64,000 nucleotides of DNA, from positions 24,635 to 88,634 of the forward strand of contig NZ_MSCV01000027.1 in NCBI RefSeq assembly GCF_002005105.1. The letters run 5' to 3'. A program made the position numbers and the translations under genes. The notes under the pieces are model-generated. The model saw only the letters and a program-made list of their open reading frames with translations, made no database searches and had not been told where the DNA came from. Numbering within the stretch: the stretch's first letter is position 1; the number at the start of each line of letters is the position of its first letter. This document shows, piece by piece, positions 29,550 through 38,915 of this stretch. The DNA is from Methylocaldum sp. 14B (GTDB lineage Bacteria; Pseudomonadota; Gammaproteobacteria; Methylococcales; Methylococcaceae).

Positions 29550-30830
29550 ATGAGTGATGATAAGCACGGCAAAGACGGGGGCGGGAAACTTCTTTACTGC
29601 TCGTTTTGCGGAAAAAGCCAGCATGAGGTCAGAAAGCTCATTGCCGGTCCGGCTGTGTTCGTCTGTGACGAATGTGTCGAGTTGTGCAACGATATTATTC
29701 GCGAGGAGCTTCAGGAAAATGTTGCCGCTAGCGTAGATAAGTTGCCCAAACCGAAAGAGATCAAGGCCGTACTCGACGAGTATGTCATTGGCCAGGAGAA
29801 AGCCAAGAGGATCTTGTCGGTTGCGGTCTACAACCACTATAAGCGGCTCCGGGTGCATAACCACCTGAAGAAGAACGATGTCGAACTGGCCAAGAGCAAT
29901 ATCCTCTTGATCGGCCCAACCGGATCGGGAAAGACCTTGCTTGCCGAGACGCTCGCCCGGCTGTTGGACGTGCCGTTCACGATCGCCGACGCGACGACGC
30001 TGACCGAGGCGGGTTACGTCGGGGAAGATGTCGAAAACATCATCCAAAAGATCTTGCAGAAATGCGATTACGACGTGGAGAAGGCAGAGTCCGGTATCGT
30101 CTATATCGACGAGATCGATAAGATTTCCCGTAAGTCGGATAATCCCTCGATCACCCGCGACGTGTCCGGTGAAGGTGTGCAGCAGGCTCTGCTGAAGTTG
30201 ATCGAGGGCACTGTGGCCTCGGTACCGCCACAAGGCGGACGCAAACACCCTCAGCAAGAATTTTTGCAGGTCAATACGGCGAATATCCTCTTCATCTGCG
30301 GCGGAGCGTTCGCCGGACTGGAAAAAATCATTCGTTCACGCTCCGAAAAGGGCGGCATCGGTTTTTCCGCGGAGGTCAAGACCAAGGACGAACGCCGCAA
30401 TGTCGGCGAAGTTTTGGCGGACGTGGAGGCGGAGGACCTGATCAAATACGGCCTGATTCCGGAGTTTGTCGGTCGTTTGCCGGTGGTGGCGACTCTGGAA
30501 GAATTGGATGAGCAGGCATTGGTTCAAATTCTGACCGAACCGAAAAATGCTCTGGTCAAACAATACAAGAAGTTGTTCGAGATGGAGGGTTGCGATCTGG
30601 AGATTCGCGAGGACGCCTTGCGGGTGATCGCGCGAAGGGCAATGGAACGGAAAACCGGCGCACGCGGTCTGCGAACGATTCTCGAACACGTGTTGCTGGA
30701 TACGATGTACGAATTGCCTTCCGCCGAACATGTTTCCAAAGTTGTGATCGATGAAAAGGTTATTCGCGGCGAATCGGACCCGTATCTGATTTATCAAACC
30801 GAAGAAAAGCACTGCGCTTCGGTAGAGTGA
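29550..30830 (+). CDS. clpX: ATP-dependent Clp protease ATP-binding subunit ClpX
   Basis: ClpX is the AAA+ unfoldase partner of ClpP. The start is the ATG at 29550 ([10 protein letters not shown]), which gives 426 residues; the in-frame ATG at 29499 adds 17 atypical residues. The N-terminal zinc finger has [11 protein letters not shown] and CDECVELC. Walker A is GPTGSGKT (about residue 120) and Walker B is [11 protein letters not shown] sensor-2 arginine region, [13 protein letters not shown], lies near the C-terminus. The position between clpP and lon is the standard one. Confidence 0.98.
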   Translation: MSDDKHGKDGGGKLLYCSFCGKSQHEVRKLIAGPAVFVCDECVELCNDIIREELQENVAASVDKLPKPKEIKAVLDEYVIGQEKAKRILSVAVYNHYKRLRVHNHLKKNDVELAKSNILLIGPTGSGKTLLAETLARLLDVPFTIADATTLTEAGYVGEDVENIIQKILQKCDYDVEKAESGIVYIDEIDKISRKSDNPSITRDVSGEGVQQALLKLIEGTVASVPPQGGRKHPQQEFLQVNTANILFICGGAFAGLEKIIRSRSEKGGIGFSAEVKTKDERRNVGEVLADVEAEDLIKYGLIPEFVGRLPVVATLEELDEQALVQILTEPKNALVKQYKKLFEMEGCDLEIREDALRVIARRAMERKTGARGLRTILEHVLLDTMYELPSAEHVSKVVIDEKVIRGESDPYLIYQTEEKHCASVE

Positions 30831-31342
30831 AATATCTTTCGAGTGCTATCGATGCCTTGCGGCGAGCGGGCGTCGGTAGCCGATTCAGGGTTTTGTTATG
30901 CGGCCAATTTTCAGATCTTGATCGATGGCCGAACTTCACTGTCTGACTAATGGCTGATAGCTTCTCAGTCTTAAAGCTCGTTAGGGCAGCCTTCAAGTTG
31001 AATTTGCGTTCTTGCTCGCCTGTCGGCACAAACACCTGTTTGCATTCACTGATCCTAATGGTAGCGGTCGCTTATTTCAGCGCGTAAGCATCACCGCGCA
31101 TTGATCTACGCATTTTGTATAGAAAATCGTTCGGATTCGGGAATCTCGACGATACATTCGCATCTAAGTAGTTTTTCGTACTTACCCGGACGGGATCGCA
31201 GAATTTTTGCTGATCTCTTCATCTGAAGTTTTTGGCCAAATCAAATAGTCCCCGATTTTATCGGGCTTAGTCTTGTTTTTTGCCCGAAGCTTACCTATAT
31301 ACTCAGTAACAACGCGTACTCACTAATATCCATGGGTGGCTA
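30831..31342. other. 512-bp clpX-lon intergenic region
   Basis: No gene is recognised. A small perfect hairpin, CCCGAT/ATCGGG, lies near 31249-31264. It is followed by the probable lon promoter around 31272-31301. The length of this gap, compared with the tight clpPX spacing, suggests lon has its own regulated transcription. Confidence 0.5.
31272..31301 (+). promoter_or_regulatory. Candidate lon promoter
   Basis: TTGTTT (31273-31278) is followed after 17 bases by TATATA (31296-31301), a plausible sigma-70 promoter. The same region can be read as a weak heat-shock promoter, CTTGTTT followed after 15 bases by CCTATAT, which would suit lon. The sequence alone does not decide between the two. 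Confidence 0.4.
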
Positions 31343-33769
31343 ATGGAAAATACCTCGCTTGAAAATCGTGCAAAGCCGGAAAAGATGGTACCGGTGCTTC
31401 CCTTACGGGACGTCGTAGTCTATCCCCACATGGTCATACCGCTCTTCGTCGGCAGAGAGAAGTCGATTCTGGCCCTAGACTCTGCCATGCGGGACAACAA
31501 ACAAATCTTGCTCGTAGCGCAGAAAGAAGCCGAACTGGATGATCCCAGCTTCGATGACCTGTACCAGATCGGCACTTTATCTAACATCCTGCAATTGCTG
31601 AAGCTTCCGGACGGCACTGTGAAAGTGCTCGTCGAGGGTAGCGAGCGCTGCAAGGTCGATAAGTACCGTGTCGCCGACAAGCACTACGTAGCCGTAGTTT
31701 CGCCGCAGCTGGACGAGATCAACATCACCGATCAAGAAATCGATGTGTTGATGCGCACCGCCATCAACACCTTCGATCATTACGTCAAGCTCAATAAGCG
31801 GATACCGCCCGAAGTGTTGAATTCGCTTGCCGGCATCGACGACCCGAGCCGGTTGGCGGATACCATCGCCGCACATATGACCATCAAAATCGAAGACAAG
31901 CAGTCGATTCTGGAGATGAGCGATGTGACGGCCAGGTTGGAGCGTTTGATGACGCTCATGGAAGGCGAGGTGGATATGCTGGAGATGGAGAAGCGTATCC
32001 GCGGGCGGGTCAAGCAGCAGATGGAAAAAAATCAGCGCGAGTATTACTTGAACGAGCAAATGAAGGCCATCCAGAAGGAGTTGGGGGAAATGGACGATGT
32101 GCCGAACGAATTCGAGGAGCTATCGCGCAAAATCGAAAAGGCCGGCATGCCTGAGGCGGCTCGTACCAAAGCCGAGACGGAGTTGAACAAGCTCAAGTTG
32201 ATGTCGCCGATGTCTGCCGAGGCTACGGTAGTCAGGAATTACGTCGACTGGATGGTCAACATGCCGTGGAAGAAGCGCACCAAGATCAGTCACGACTTGC
32301 AGCGTGCCGAAGAAATTTTAGAAACCGAGCACTACGGTTTGGAGAAAGTCAAAGAGCGTATCCTCGAGTATCTGGCCGTTCAGCAGCGCGTCAAGAAACT
32401 AAAAGGCCCAATATTGTGCTTGGTTGGACCGCCCGGTGTGGGCAAGACTTCGCTCGGTCAGTCGATTGCTCGAGCGACCAACCGGAAGTACGTTCGCATG
32501 GCCTTGGGCGGGGTTCGTGACGAGGCCGAAATTCGCGGCCATCGCAGAACTTACATTGGCTCGATGCCGGGTAAAATCCTGCAGAACCTTTCCAAGGTAA
32601 AGACCCGCAATCCGATGTTCATGCTCGACGAGATCGACAAGATGGCGATGGATTTCCGCGGTGATCCTGCTGCCGCATTGTTGGAAGTTTTGGACCCGGA
32701 GCAGAACCATACTTTCAACGACCATTACTTGGAGGTCGATTTCGATTTGTCCGAAGTAATGTTCATTGCAACGGCGAACACTTTGAATATCCCGGCGCCG
32801 CTTCTGGACCGCATGGAAGTGATCCGCATCGCTGGCTACACCGAGGATGAGAAAGTCAACATCGCCATGCGCTATCTGATTCCAAAGCAGGTCAAGAACA
32901 ACGGGCTTAAGGACAGCGAAATTCATATCACCGAATCGGCGGTTCGAGATATTATCCGCTTCTATACTCGAGAAGCCGGTGTTCGTAGCCTTGAGCGCGA
33001 AATAGCCAAGATTTGCCGCAAGGTCGTCAAGAGCTTGGTCCTCAAACCGAGCACCAAGAAACTGAACGTGACTCATCGTAACGTGGATGACTTTTTGGGC
33101 GTCAGGCGTTATCGCTACGGACGAGCCGAGGAGAAGGACCAGGTCGGGCAGGTTACCGGCCTGGCCTGGACCGAGGTGGGAGGCGAGCTTCTTACCATCG
33201 AATCGGTCGTTATGCCCGGAACCGGCAAGCAAACCTATACCGGAAAACTCGGCGAGGTCATGCAGGAGTCGATACAAACCGCTGTCACGGTAGCCCGGAG
33301 CCGAGCAGAAACGCTGGGTATCGATCCGGCGTTTTATCAGAAGCACGATGTGCATATACACGTGCCGGAAGGGGCCACGCCCAAAGACGGTCCCAGCGCC
33401 GGTATCGGTATGTGCACGGCTTTGGTTTCCGCATTGACTCAAATCCCTGTGAGATCGGACGTTGCCATGACGGGCGAGATCACGCTTCGCGGGGAGGTTT
33501 TGCCCATCGGAGGGCTAAAGGAGAAACTGTTGGCGGCGCATCGGGGCGGTATTTCGACCGTCTTGATTCCGCAGGAAAACGAGAAGGACTTGGCTGAGAT
33601 TCCAAAGAACATTAAGCAGGATCTCAAAATCGTCGCGGTTCGCTCTATCGATCAAGTCCTCGAGACCGCACTAAAACACATGCCGGAACCGTTGAAACCG
33701 CCGGTTACTCCCGAATCCGAGGGTGTGACTAAATCGACGGGTACGGCAGGCATGATCGTTGCTCATTAG
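31343..33769 (+). CDS. lon: ATP-dependent protease Lon
   Basis: Lon degrades misfolded and regulatory proteins. The 808 residues show the LAN substrate-binding domain ([20 protein letters not shown]), a coiled region, the AAA+ module with Walker [13 protein letters not shown], and the serine-lysine dyad S685 (GPSAGIG) and K728 ([11 protein letters not shown]). The whole protein is a classic LonA. It follows clpX after 512 bp and precedes hupB, as in many gammaproteobacteria. Confidence 0.98.
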   Translation: MENTSLENRAKPEKMVPVLPLRDVVVYPHMVIPLFVGREKSILALDSAMRDNKQILLVAQKEAELDDPSFDDLYQIGTLSNILQLLKLPDGTVKVLVEGSERCKVDKYRVADKHYVAVVSPQLDEINITDQEIDVLMRTAINTFDHYVKLNKRIPPEVLNSLAGIDDPSRLADTIAAHMTIKIEDKQSILEMSDVTARLERLMTLMEGEVDMLEMEKRIRGRVKQQMEKNQREYYLNEQMKAIQKELGEMDDVPNEFEELSRKIEKAGMPEAARTKAETELNKLKLMSPMSAEATVVRNYVDWMVNMPWKKRTKISHDLQRAEEILETEHYGLEKVKERILEYLAVQQRVKKLKGPILCLVGPPGVGKTSLGQSIARATNRKYVRMALGGVRDEAEIRGHRRTYIGSMPGKILQNLSKVKTRNPMFMLDEIDKMAMDFRGDPAAALLEVLDPEQNHTFNDHYLEVDFDLSEVMFIATANTLNIPAPLLDRMEVIRIAGYTEDEKVNIAMRYLIPKQVKNNGLKDSEIHITESAVRDIIRFYTREAGVRSLEREIAKICRKVVKSLVLKPSTKKLNVTHRNVDDFLGVRRYRYGRAEEKDQVGQVTGLAWTEVGGELLTIESVVMPGTGKQTYTGKLGEVMQESIQTAVTVARSRAETLGIDPAFYQKHDVHIHVPEGATPKDGPSAGIGMCTALVSALTQIPVRSDVAMTGEITLRGEVLPIGGLKEKLLAAHRGGISTVLIPQENEKDLAEIPKNIKQDLKIVAVRSIDQVLETALKHMPEPLKPPVTPESEGVTKSTGTAGMIVAH

Positions 33770-33854
33770 TCCTAATTGGAGGGAGTTGCTTTTTGCGTGT
33801 TCAGAGAAATGCGACGGATCGCTAAAATTCGCTGAATCCCAGACGCTATGCGGC

Positions 33855-33884
33855 TTGACAGTGCTTTTTGTCTACTGCTACATT
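33855..33884 (+). promoter_or_regulatory. Candidate hupB promoter
   Basis: A perfect -35 box TTGACA (33855-33860) is followed after 18 bases by TACATT (33879-33884), four of six -10 bases. It lies about 100 bp before the HU gene. Confidence 0.5.
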
Positions 33885-33988
33885 TCGGCCGGCGAGTTCA
33901 CGCGTAGCCAACAGCATATAGGAATGGACGAAGTCTTGCGGCCATGTGAAGAACTTAGATTCAACATCATCGATCAAAGGGGGAAAGA

Positions 33989-34261
33989 ATGAATAAAGCG
34001 GAACTAATTGATGCGATCGCTAAGTCGGCGGACCTGACGAAGGCCGATGCCGGGCGCGCACTCGACGGTATGATTGACGCTATCACGATAGCTTTAAAAA
34101 ACGGCGAAACCGTTTCACTCGTGGGTTTTGGTTCCTTTGGGGTTAAAGAGCGTGCCGAGCGTCAAGGCCGTAATCCGCAGACGGGAAACACGATTACCAT
34201 CAAAGCTGCAAAAATTCCCTCATTCAAGGCTGGTAAAGCACTTAAAGATGCTGTAAGCTAG
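33989..34261 (+). CDS. hupB: DNA-binding protein HU-beta
   Basis: This 90-residue protein matches HU in length and sequence: the N-terminal helix [20 protein letters not shown], the saddle strands [21 protein letters not shown] and the DNA-intercalating arm with the conserved RNPQTGN motif. It compacts and bends DNA without sequence preference. A GGGGG-type ribosome-binding site (AAAGGGGGAAAG) precedes the ATG. It follows lon, as in E. coli. Confidence 0.98.
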   Translation: MNKAELIDAIAKSADLTKADAGRALDGMIDAITIALKNGETVSLVGFGSFGVKERAERQGRNPQTGNTITIKAAKIPSFKAGKALKDAVS

Positions 34262-34272
34262 TCGACTCTTTA

Positions 34273-34348
34273 GGGTGCTTAGCTCAGCTGGGAGAGCATC
34301 GCCCTTACAAGGCGAGGGTCGTAGGTTCGATCCCTACAGCACCCACCA
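34273..34348 (+). tRNA. tRNA-Val (UAC)
   Basis: 76 bases including encoded CCA. The acceptor stem GGGTGCT pairs with AGCACCC. The anticodon loop CTTACAA has anticodon TAC, and the T-loop is GTTCGATCC. It lies 11 bp after hupB and six bases before tRNA-Asp. Confidence 0.98.
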
Positions 34349-34354
34349 TAAATT

Positions 34355-34431
34355 GGAGCGGTAGTTCAGTTGGTCAGAATACCGGCCTGTCACGCCGGGG
34401 GTCGCGGGTTCGAGCCCCGTCCGCTCCGCCA
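34355..34431 (+). tRNA. tRNA-Asp (GUC)
   Basis: 77 bases including encoded CCA. The acceptor stem GGAGCGG pairs with CCGCTCC. The anticodon loop CTGTCAC has anticodon GTC, and the T-loop is GTTCGAGCC. It is in tandem with tRNA-Val and is followed by a terminator. Confidence 0.98.
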
Positions 34432-34437
34432 AATTTC

Positions 34438-34474
34438 AAAAAACCCGCGCCCCTGAGGCAGCGGGTTTTTTTTT
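34438..34474 (+). terminator. Rho-independent terminator after the tRNA pair
   Basis: AACCCGC and GCGGGTT form a GC-rich stem flanked by an A-run on the left and nine T residues on the right, so it can terminate in both directions. It ends the hupB/tRNA transcript before ppiD. Confidence 0.9.
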
Positions 34475-34539
34475 GAGGGCAGGGGGCTGCCTGTCTTTTC
34501 GTTTAATGATTGCTCTTAAAGCCGTATCAGGTTCTGCAT

Positions 34540-36420
34540 ATGCTTCAAGCGATTCGTGATCGTGCCCAAGGTATCTTCGCATGGGTAATGTTGATTCTTG
34601 TCGGTGTGCCGTTCGCTCTATGGGGAATTCAGAATTATCTGGATTCCGGCAAGGAGCAGCCACTGGCTGTCGTCGGTGACAGGGATATTTTTGAGCGCGA
34701 GGTAAACCAGGCCTATCAGCAGAGTCTTGCGAATCTGGTGGGTTTGGCGGAGGTCGACGATAGGCAGCTCAAACACGAAGCTTTAGAGCGGCTGATTCGA
34801 GAAGAAATCATTGCGCAAAATGCGGAGGTTAAGGACCTTGCCGTCAGCGACAGCGCCGTGCGCGACTTCATCCAGACGCTCCCTTATTTTCAAACCGAAG
34901 GCAAGTTTGATAAGGAAAAATACAACATCATGCTGTCATCTCAGGGCTTGAGTTCTGCCCAATTCGTTGCGCAGGTCAGAAGAGCTTTGTTGATGGAGCA
35001 ATACCAGCGCGGATTGCTTGACAGCGCATTTGTAACCCCGAATCAAATCGCTTCGCTCTTTCGGCTCAGAAATCAGGAGCGTGAGGTCGAATATCTCAAA
35101 ATACCTTTGAAGAAATCGGCTCGCACTATTTCCGATGCGGAAATCGAAGATTACTATCGGAAACATCTTCAGGCTTACCAAAATCCCGAGCGTGTATCGA
35201 TCGAGTACATCGCCGTTCGTCTTGACGATATCGCGAAGGAGACCCAAGTCACCGAAGACGACCTGCGCAATCTGTATGAAGAGCAGAAGTCTGGTTTCGC
35301 GTCCGAAGAAAGGCGCAAGGTCAGCCATATCCTAGTCGCGGTCGATTCGGAAGGCGGTGAAGCCGCCGAGCAGGCGGCTTTGGCCAAGATCAATCAGATT
35401 CAAGACCGTTTGGCTAAGGGCGAAGATTTCGCTAAGGTCGCAAAGGAAACGTCGGATGACCCGATATCCGCTCAGAACGGCGGCGACTTGGGTTTCATTA
35501 CCAAGGGAGCCATGGAGCAAAATTTTGCCGATGCGGCATTTGCTTTGAAGCAGGGTGAGTTATCCAAGCCTGTCAAAACATCTTTCGGCTATCACTTGAT
35601 CAAAGTAACCGAGTTGTCTCCGGCTAAGGTCAAGCCATTCGAGGAAGTAAAAGACGAACTGCTGAAAACGTTCCAGCGCAATGCGGCAGAAAACAAGTTT
35701 TACGAACAGGGACAAACGCTGACGGAGCTCAGCTATGAACATCCCGACAGTCTGGAGCCGGCCGCGAAAGCCCTCAATCTGAAAATCGAGAGCACCGGAT
35801 ACTTTACGCGTGAGGCAGGAGACGGTATCGCCGCCGAGTCCACGGTAAGAGCAGCCGTGTTCAGTGAGGACGTTCTGAACGGACGGAACAGCGATCCGGT
35901 CGAATTGGGGAGCGAGAAAGCAGTCGTTTTGCGGATAAAAGACCATCAACCGGCGTCCGATAAGCCCCTCGCAGAAGTGAAGGAAGATATCGTTGGCAAA
36001 TTACGTGCCGAGGACGCAAGACAGGAGACCCGCAAGCAAGCGGAAGAACTTTTGCGCCAAGCGCAGCAGGGTGCTCCGCTTACGGGTTTGGCCAAAGAGC
36101 ACGGTATGCAGGTTTCCAAGGAGTCGAATCTGCGCCGCGATGAGAAAAATGTATCGCCAGTGCTGACGAATGCCGTATTCAAGGCTGCTCGACCGTCAGC
36201 CGAGCAGCCCGTTATCTCAACGGTGGAACTTGAAAACGGCGATCAAGTCGTCTTTAAGCTGATCGCCGTCAAGGATGGCGCTTCGCAAGGAGATCCCAAG
36301 GAAGCGGACGCTGCTCGCCAGTTCCTCGCCAAAAACGCCGCGCAGCGCGAATTTTCGTCCTTTGTGGCACAATTACGTGAACTCGCCGATGTTTACGTCA
36401 AGCCCGAGGCTGAAAACTGA
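34540..36420 (+). CDS. ppiD: Peptidyl-prolyl cis-trans isomerase D (PpiD)
   Basis: PpiD is an inner-membrane-anchored periplasmic chaperone near the Sec translocon. From the ATG at 34540 (MLQAIRDRAQG) it has 626 residues. One N-terminal membrane anchor (IFAWVMLILVGVPFALWGI) is followed by a SurA-like chaperone region and a parvulin domain with RRKVSHILVAVDS and GGDLGFITKGAM. A long C-terminal helical and beta region completes it. The in-frame ATG at 34510 overlaps the space after the tRNA terminator and was rejected. The order lon-hupB-ppiD is conserved in gammaproteobacteria. Confidence 0.95.
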   Translation: MLQAIRDRAQGIFAWVMLILVGVPFALWGIQNYLDSGKEQPLAVVGDRDIFEREVNQAYQQSLANLVGLAEVDDRQLKHEALERLIREEIIAQNAEVKDLAVSDSAVRDFIQTLPYFQTEGKFDKEKYNIMLSSQGLSSAQFVAQVRRALLMEQYQRGLLDSAFVTPNQIASLFRLRNQEREVEYLKIPLKKSARTISDAEIEDYYRKHLQAYQNPERVSIEYIAVRLDDIAKETQVTEDDLRNLYEEQKSGFASEERRKVSHILVAVDSEGGEAAEQAALAKINQIQDRLAKGEDFAKVAKETSDDPISAQNGGDLGFITKGAMEQNFADAAFALKQGELSKPVKTSFGYHLIKVTELSPAKVKPFEEVKDELLKTFQRNAAENKFYEQGQTLTELSYEHPDSLEPAAKALNLKIESTGYFTREAGDGIAAESTVRAAVFSEDVLNGRNSDPVELGSEKAVVLRIKDHQPASDKPLAEVKEDIVGKLRAEDARQETRKQAEELLRQAQQGAPLTGLAKEHGMQVSKESNLRRDEKNVSPVLTNAVFKAARPSAEQPVISTVELENGDQVVFKLIAVKDGASQGDPKEADAARQFLAKNAAQREFSSFVAQLRELADVYVKPEAEN

Positions 36421-36436
36421 TCCGGATCGATTCGAG

Positions 36437-37444
36437 CTATAGCTGCGAAATTTTGAAGCCTTTCGATTGCAACAGGTTTAGGAGGCCGTGTTCACCGACC
36501 AGGTGGCCGGCTTCCAAGACAACGAAATAAGTCCTACCATCGGCCGCCAATTCCCCGATTTTCTCCGCCATCGCTGCGCTTCGATCGGTGAACAAGAGCT
36601 TGAAGAGCTTGTCCGAAGCCGGAAGACTATCGAAGCGGCGACGCACGATCAGCTCAACGGTCGAGGAATCTCCGCTCGTCCAGGCTTCGATCATCGATTT
36701 GAAATAGTCGTCCCCACGTTCAATCTCATTTAGCGATTGCAGGAGTATTTGCTCCTGTTCAATCTCGGACAAGCCATCCAACAGTTTCGCTTGTTCATCT
36801 ACCGAGTCTAATTGAAGTACCGGCTTTCGCATCTGCGCATCCTTGACAAAGCCTTTTTCGATGCTGAGCTCTTGCGTATAGCCCGCCTGTTTAGCGGCTA
36901 GGCTCATCAAACTCAGTGACGCCATCCATGGCTTCTGGGTGAGAATCGTTTCCTCTGCCATGCCCAAAGCCTTAGAGAGCTTGAGCACTCTTTCCCAGGT
37001 GGCGGCTTTGATGTGGTCTCTTAAATCGGAATTGTCCGTGTACGCGCCTCGGTTTGCGGCGATGGGAAGTAGTTCGGCCTGAGGCAGCGCAGCGACATCG
37101 GCTCCGACGATCAGCACATCCGACCCCGAGAGGGCGTCCGTTATCGCTTCCGGGAGGGGATACATATCGCTCGCGCCATAAGGAAGGGCGCCCATGAGGT
37201 AGACCGTGCCTTCCGCAATTGTCGCCTTCCAAAGAAAGTGCGGCTTGTTATCGCTGGCTGCTAGTTGAGACAAGCCGGGCGGCAGTTGAGCCGACGTCAA
37301 CTCCTGACATGGTCGGTCTTGATAAAAGACCTTATCTTTCTGATCCAGACACTTATAAACATCGGCGAATATCGAGGTCGGCAGCAACGCGAGCGCGAAG
37401 ACCAATAGGTTGGAGCGGGTTACGAGATGGAACATAGGCGTCAT
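36437..37444 (-). CDS. DUF4124-TraB/GumN-like exported protein with degenerate motifs
   Basis: This 335-residue protein has a signal peptide (LLVFALALLPTSIFA), then a short DUF4124 module (DVYKCLDQKDKVFYQDRPC, with its cysteine pair), and a TraB/GumN (TIKI-like) domain from about residue 65. In TraB/GumN proteins the first strand normally carries a GXXH-type histidine; here the segment reads VYLMGALPYG and the histidine is missing. The ERN-like motif reads DRSAAMAEKI. The C-terminal AGHLVGEHGLLNLL is retained. It may be an inactive or altered member. The gene is convergent with ppiD, 16 bp apart. Confidence 0.7.
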   Translation of the reverse strand: MTPMFHLVTRSNLLVFALALLPTSIFADVYKCLDQKDKVFYQDRPCQELTSAQLPPGLSQLAASDNKPHFLWKATIAEGTVYLMGALPYGASDMYPLPEAITDALSGSDVLIVGADVAALPQAELLPIAANRGAYTDNSDLRDHIKAATWERVLKLSKALGMAEETILTQKPWMASLSLMSLAAKQAGYTQELSIEKGFVKDAQMRKPVLQLDSVDEQAKLLDGLSEIEQEQILLQSLNEIERGDDYFKSMIEAWTSGDSSTVELIVRRRFDSLPASDKLFKLLFTDRSAAMAEKIGELAADGRTYFVVLEAGHLVGEHGLLNLLQSKGFKISQL

Positions 37445-37766
37445 TCTTCCCAGTGATCAAAAGGTCGGCGAAGCGATTCGATGACACCCCAAATGTAGCT
37501 CAAGTGCCCAGCTTGACAATTTTTGACCAAAGTATGGGAGACGAAGACGGGGCGAAGGTATGTTGTGACGGAAAGACCGACCTGGTCACGTGAACCGTCG
37601 CTCCGTTGAGGGCGGGATGTAGCCGTCGCGTGTCTTGAGTCTCGATGATGAGCCACTATGGTGAACTCTTGAGTCCCGGTTTCGATCAAAAATTAATAGC
37701 GCAAACGACGAACTCTGGTGGCGCTCTTGCTGCCAGCCCGGACGTGAACAGCGTATAAGGAGGAGT
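37445..37766. other. 322-bp divergent intergenic region
   Basis: It lies between the TraB-like gene and the GT4 gene, transcribed in opposite directions. A strong AGGAGG site lies at the right end before the GT4 start. No other clear promoter box, repeat or open frame was identified. Confidence 0.4.
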
Positions 37767-38888
37767 ATGAAAATCGCGCAGGTAGCGCCTTTGTATGAGA
37801 GCATACCGCCAAAACTTTATGGCGGCACCGAGCGCATCGTGCATTATCTTACCGAAGAGCTAGTAGGCGCCGGACATGATGTTACGCTCTTCGCCAGTGC
37901 TGATTCGGAGACGAGCGCCAAGCTCGAGCCGATTGTTTCCAAGGCACTGCGTCTCGACCAAGATGTACTAGATCCGTTACTACCCCATCTCTTGATGTTG
38001 GATCGGGTGCGCAGAGCGGCCAGTGAATTCGATGTCATTCACTTTCATACCGGTTGCCTTCATTTTCCGGTATTTCGCGAATGCTCGACCCCGCACGTTA
38101 CCACCTTACACGGACGCTTGGACATCAGAGAGTTAGATGCCCTCCTCGAAGCCTTTCGGGACATGCCGTTGATCTCCATTTCGGATTACCAACGCACGCC
38201 GGTCGGTTGGGGGAATTGGGTAGCTACGGTTTATCACGGATTGCCGGAGGAGCTTTATACGTTCCGTGCCGAGCCGGGCACCTATCTGGCATTCTTGGGG
38301 CGTATTTCCCCGGAAAAGCGCGTCGACCGAGCGATCGAAATTGCAATTCGTGCCGGCATGCCGCTCAAGATTGCAGCGAAAGTCGATAAGGCCGACCGCG
38401 AATATTTCGACCAGGAGATCAAGACCCTTCTCAATCATCCTTTGGTGGAGTTCATCGGCGAAGTCAACGAGCGAGAAAAGAATGAGCTGCTCGGCAATGC
38501 TTACGCCTTGCTTTTTCCCATCGATTGGCCGGAACCTTTCGGGCTCGTGATGATCGAGGCGATGGCTTGCGGTACGCCTGTGATCGCCTTCAGGAACGGT
38601 TCGGTGCCGGAAGTTATGCGGCACGGAACGACAGGTTTCGTTGTCGAGAATCTTCACCAAGCGGTATCGGCAGTCGAACGGGTAGGCGAGATCAATCGGG
38701 CAATGTGTCGACAGGCGTTCGAAAATCGCTTTTCCGCCCGCCGCATGGCGAGCGACTATATTCAGATCTACCGACAGCTCGGTGAAAAGTGTAAGCAGAA
38801 AGTCTCTCCAGCGCTAAAGGTTCTCGGTATGGACGTCATCGAGAAGGACCTCGGTCGCCTTTCTATGCTGGGCAAGCAAACGATCTAG
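37767..38888 (+). CDS. Glycosyltransferase family 4 protein
   Basis: This 373-residue protein has a GT-B fold. The N-terminal loop YGGTERIVHYLTEELVGAGHDV is typical of GT4. The C-terminal nucleotide-sugar site contains FLGRISPEKRVDRAIEIA and the EX7E-like segment EPFGLVMIEAMACGTPVIAF, which holds the donor-binding glutamates. Donor and acceptor are unknown. It is preceded by an AGGAGGAG site. It is followed after 27 bp by an amylo-alpha-1,6-glucosidase-like gene, so the pair probably acts on one glucan or glycoconjugate. Confidence 0.92.
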   Translation: MKIAQVAPLYESIPPKLYGGTERIVHYLTEELVGAGHDVTLFASADSETSAKLEPIVSKALRLDQDVLDPLLPHLLMLDRVRRAASEFDVIHFHTGCLHFPVFRECSTPHVTTLHGRLDIRELDALLEAFRDMPLISISDYQRTPVGWGNWVATVYHGLPEELYTFRAEPGTYLAFLGRISPEKRVDRAIEIAIRAGMPLKIAAKVDKADREYFDQEIKTLLNHPLVEFIGEVNEREKNELLGNAYALLFPIDWPEPFGLVMIEAMACGTPVIAFRNGSVPEVMRHGTTGFVVENLHQAVSAVERVGEINRAMCRQAFENRFSARRMASDYIQIYRQLGEKCKQKVSPALKVLGMDVIEKDLGRLSMLGKQTI

Positions 38889-38915
38889 TTTTTCGATTCC
38901 TCGAACGGGTGATCC

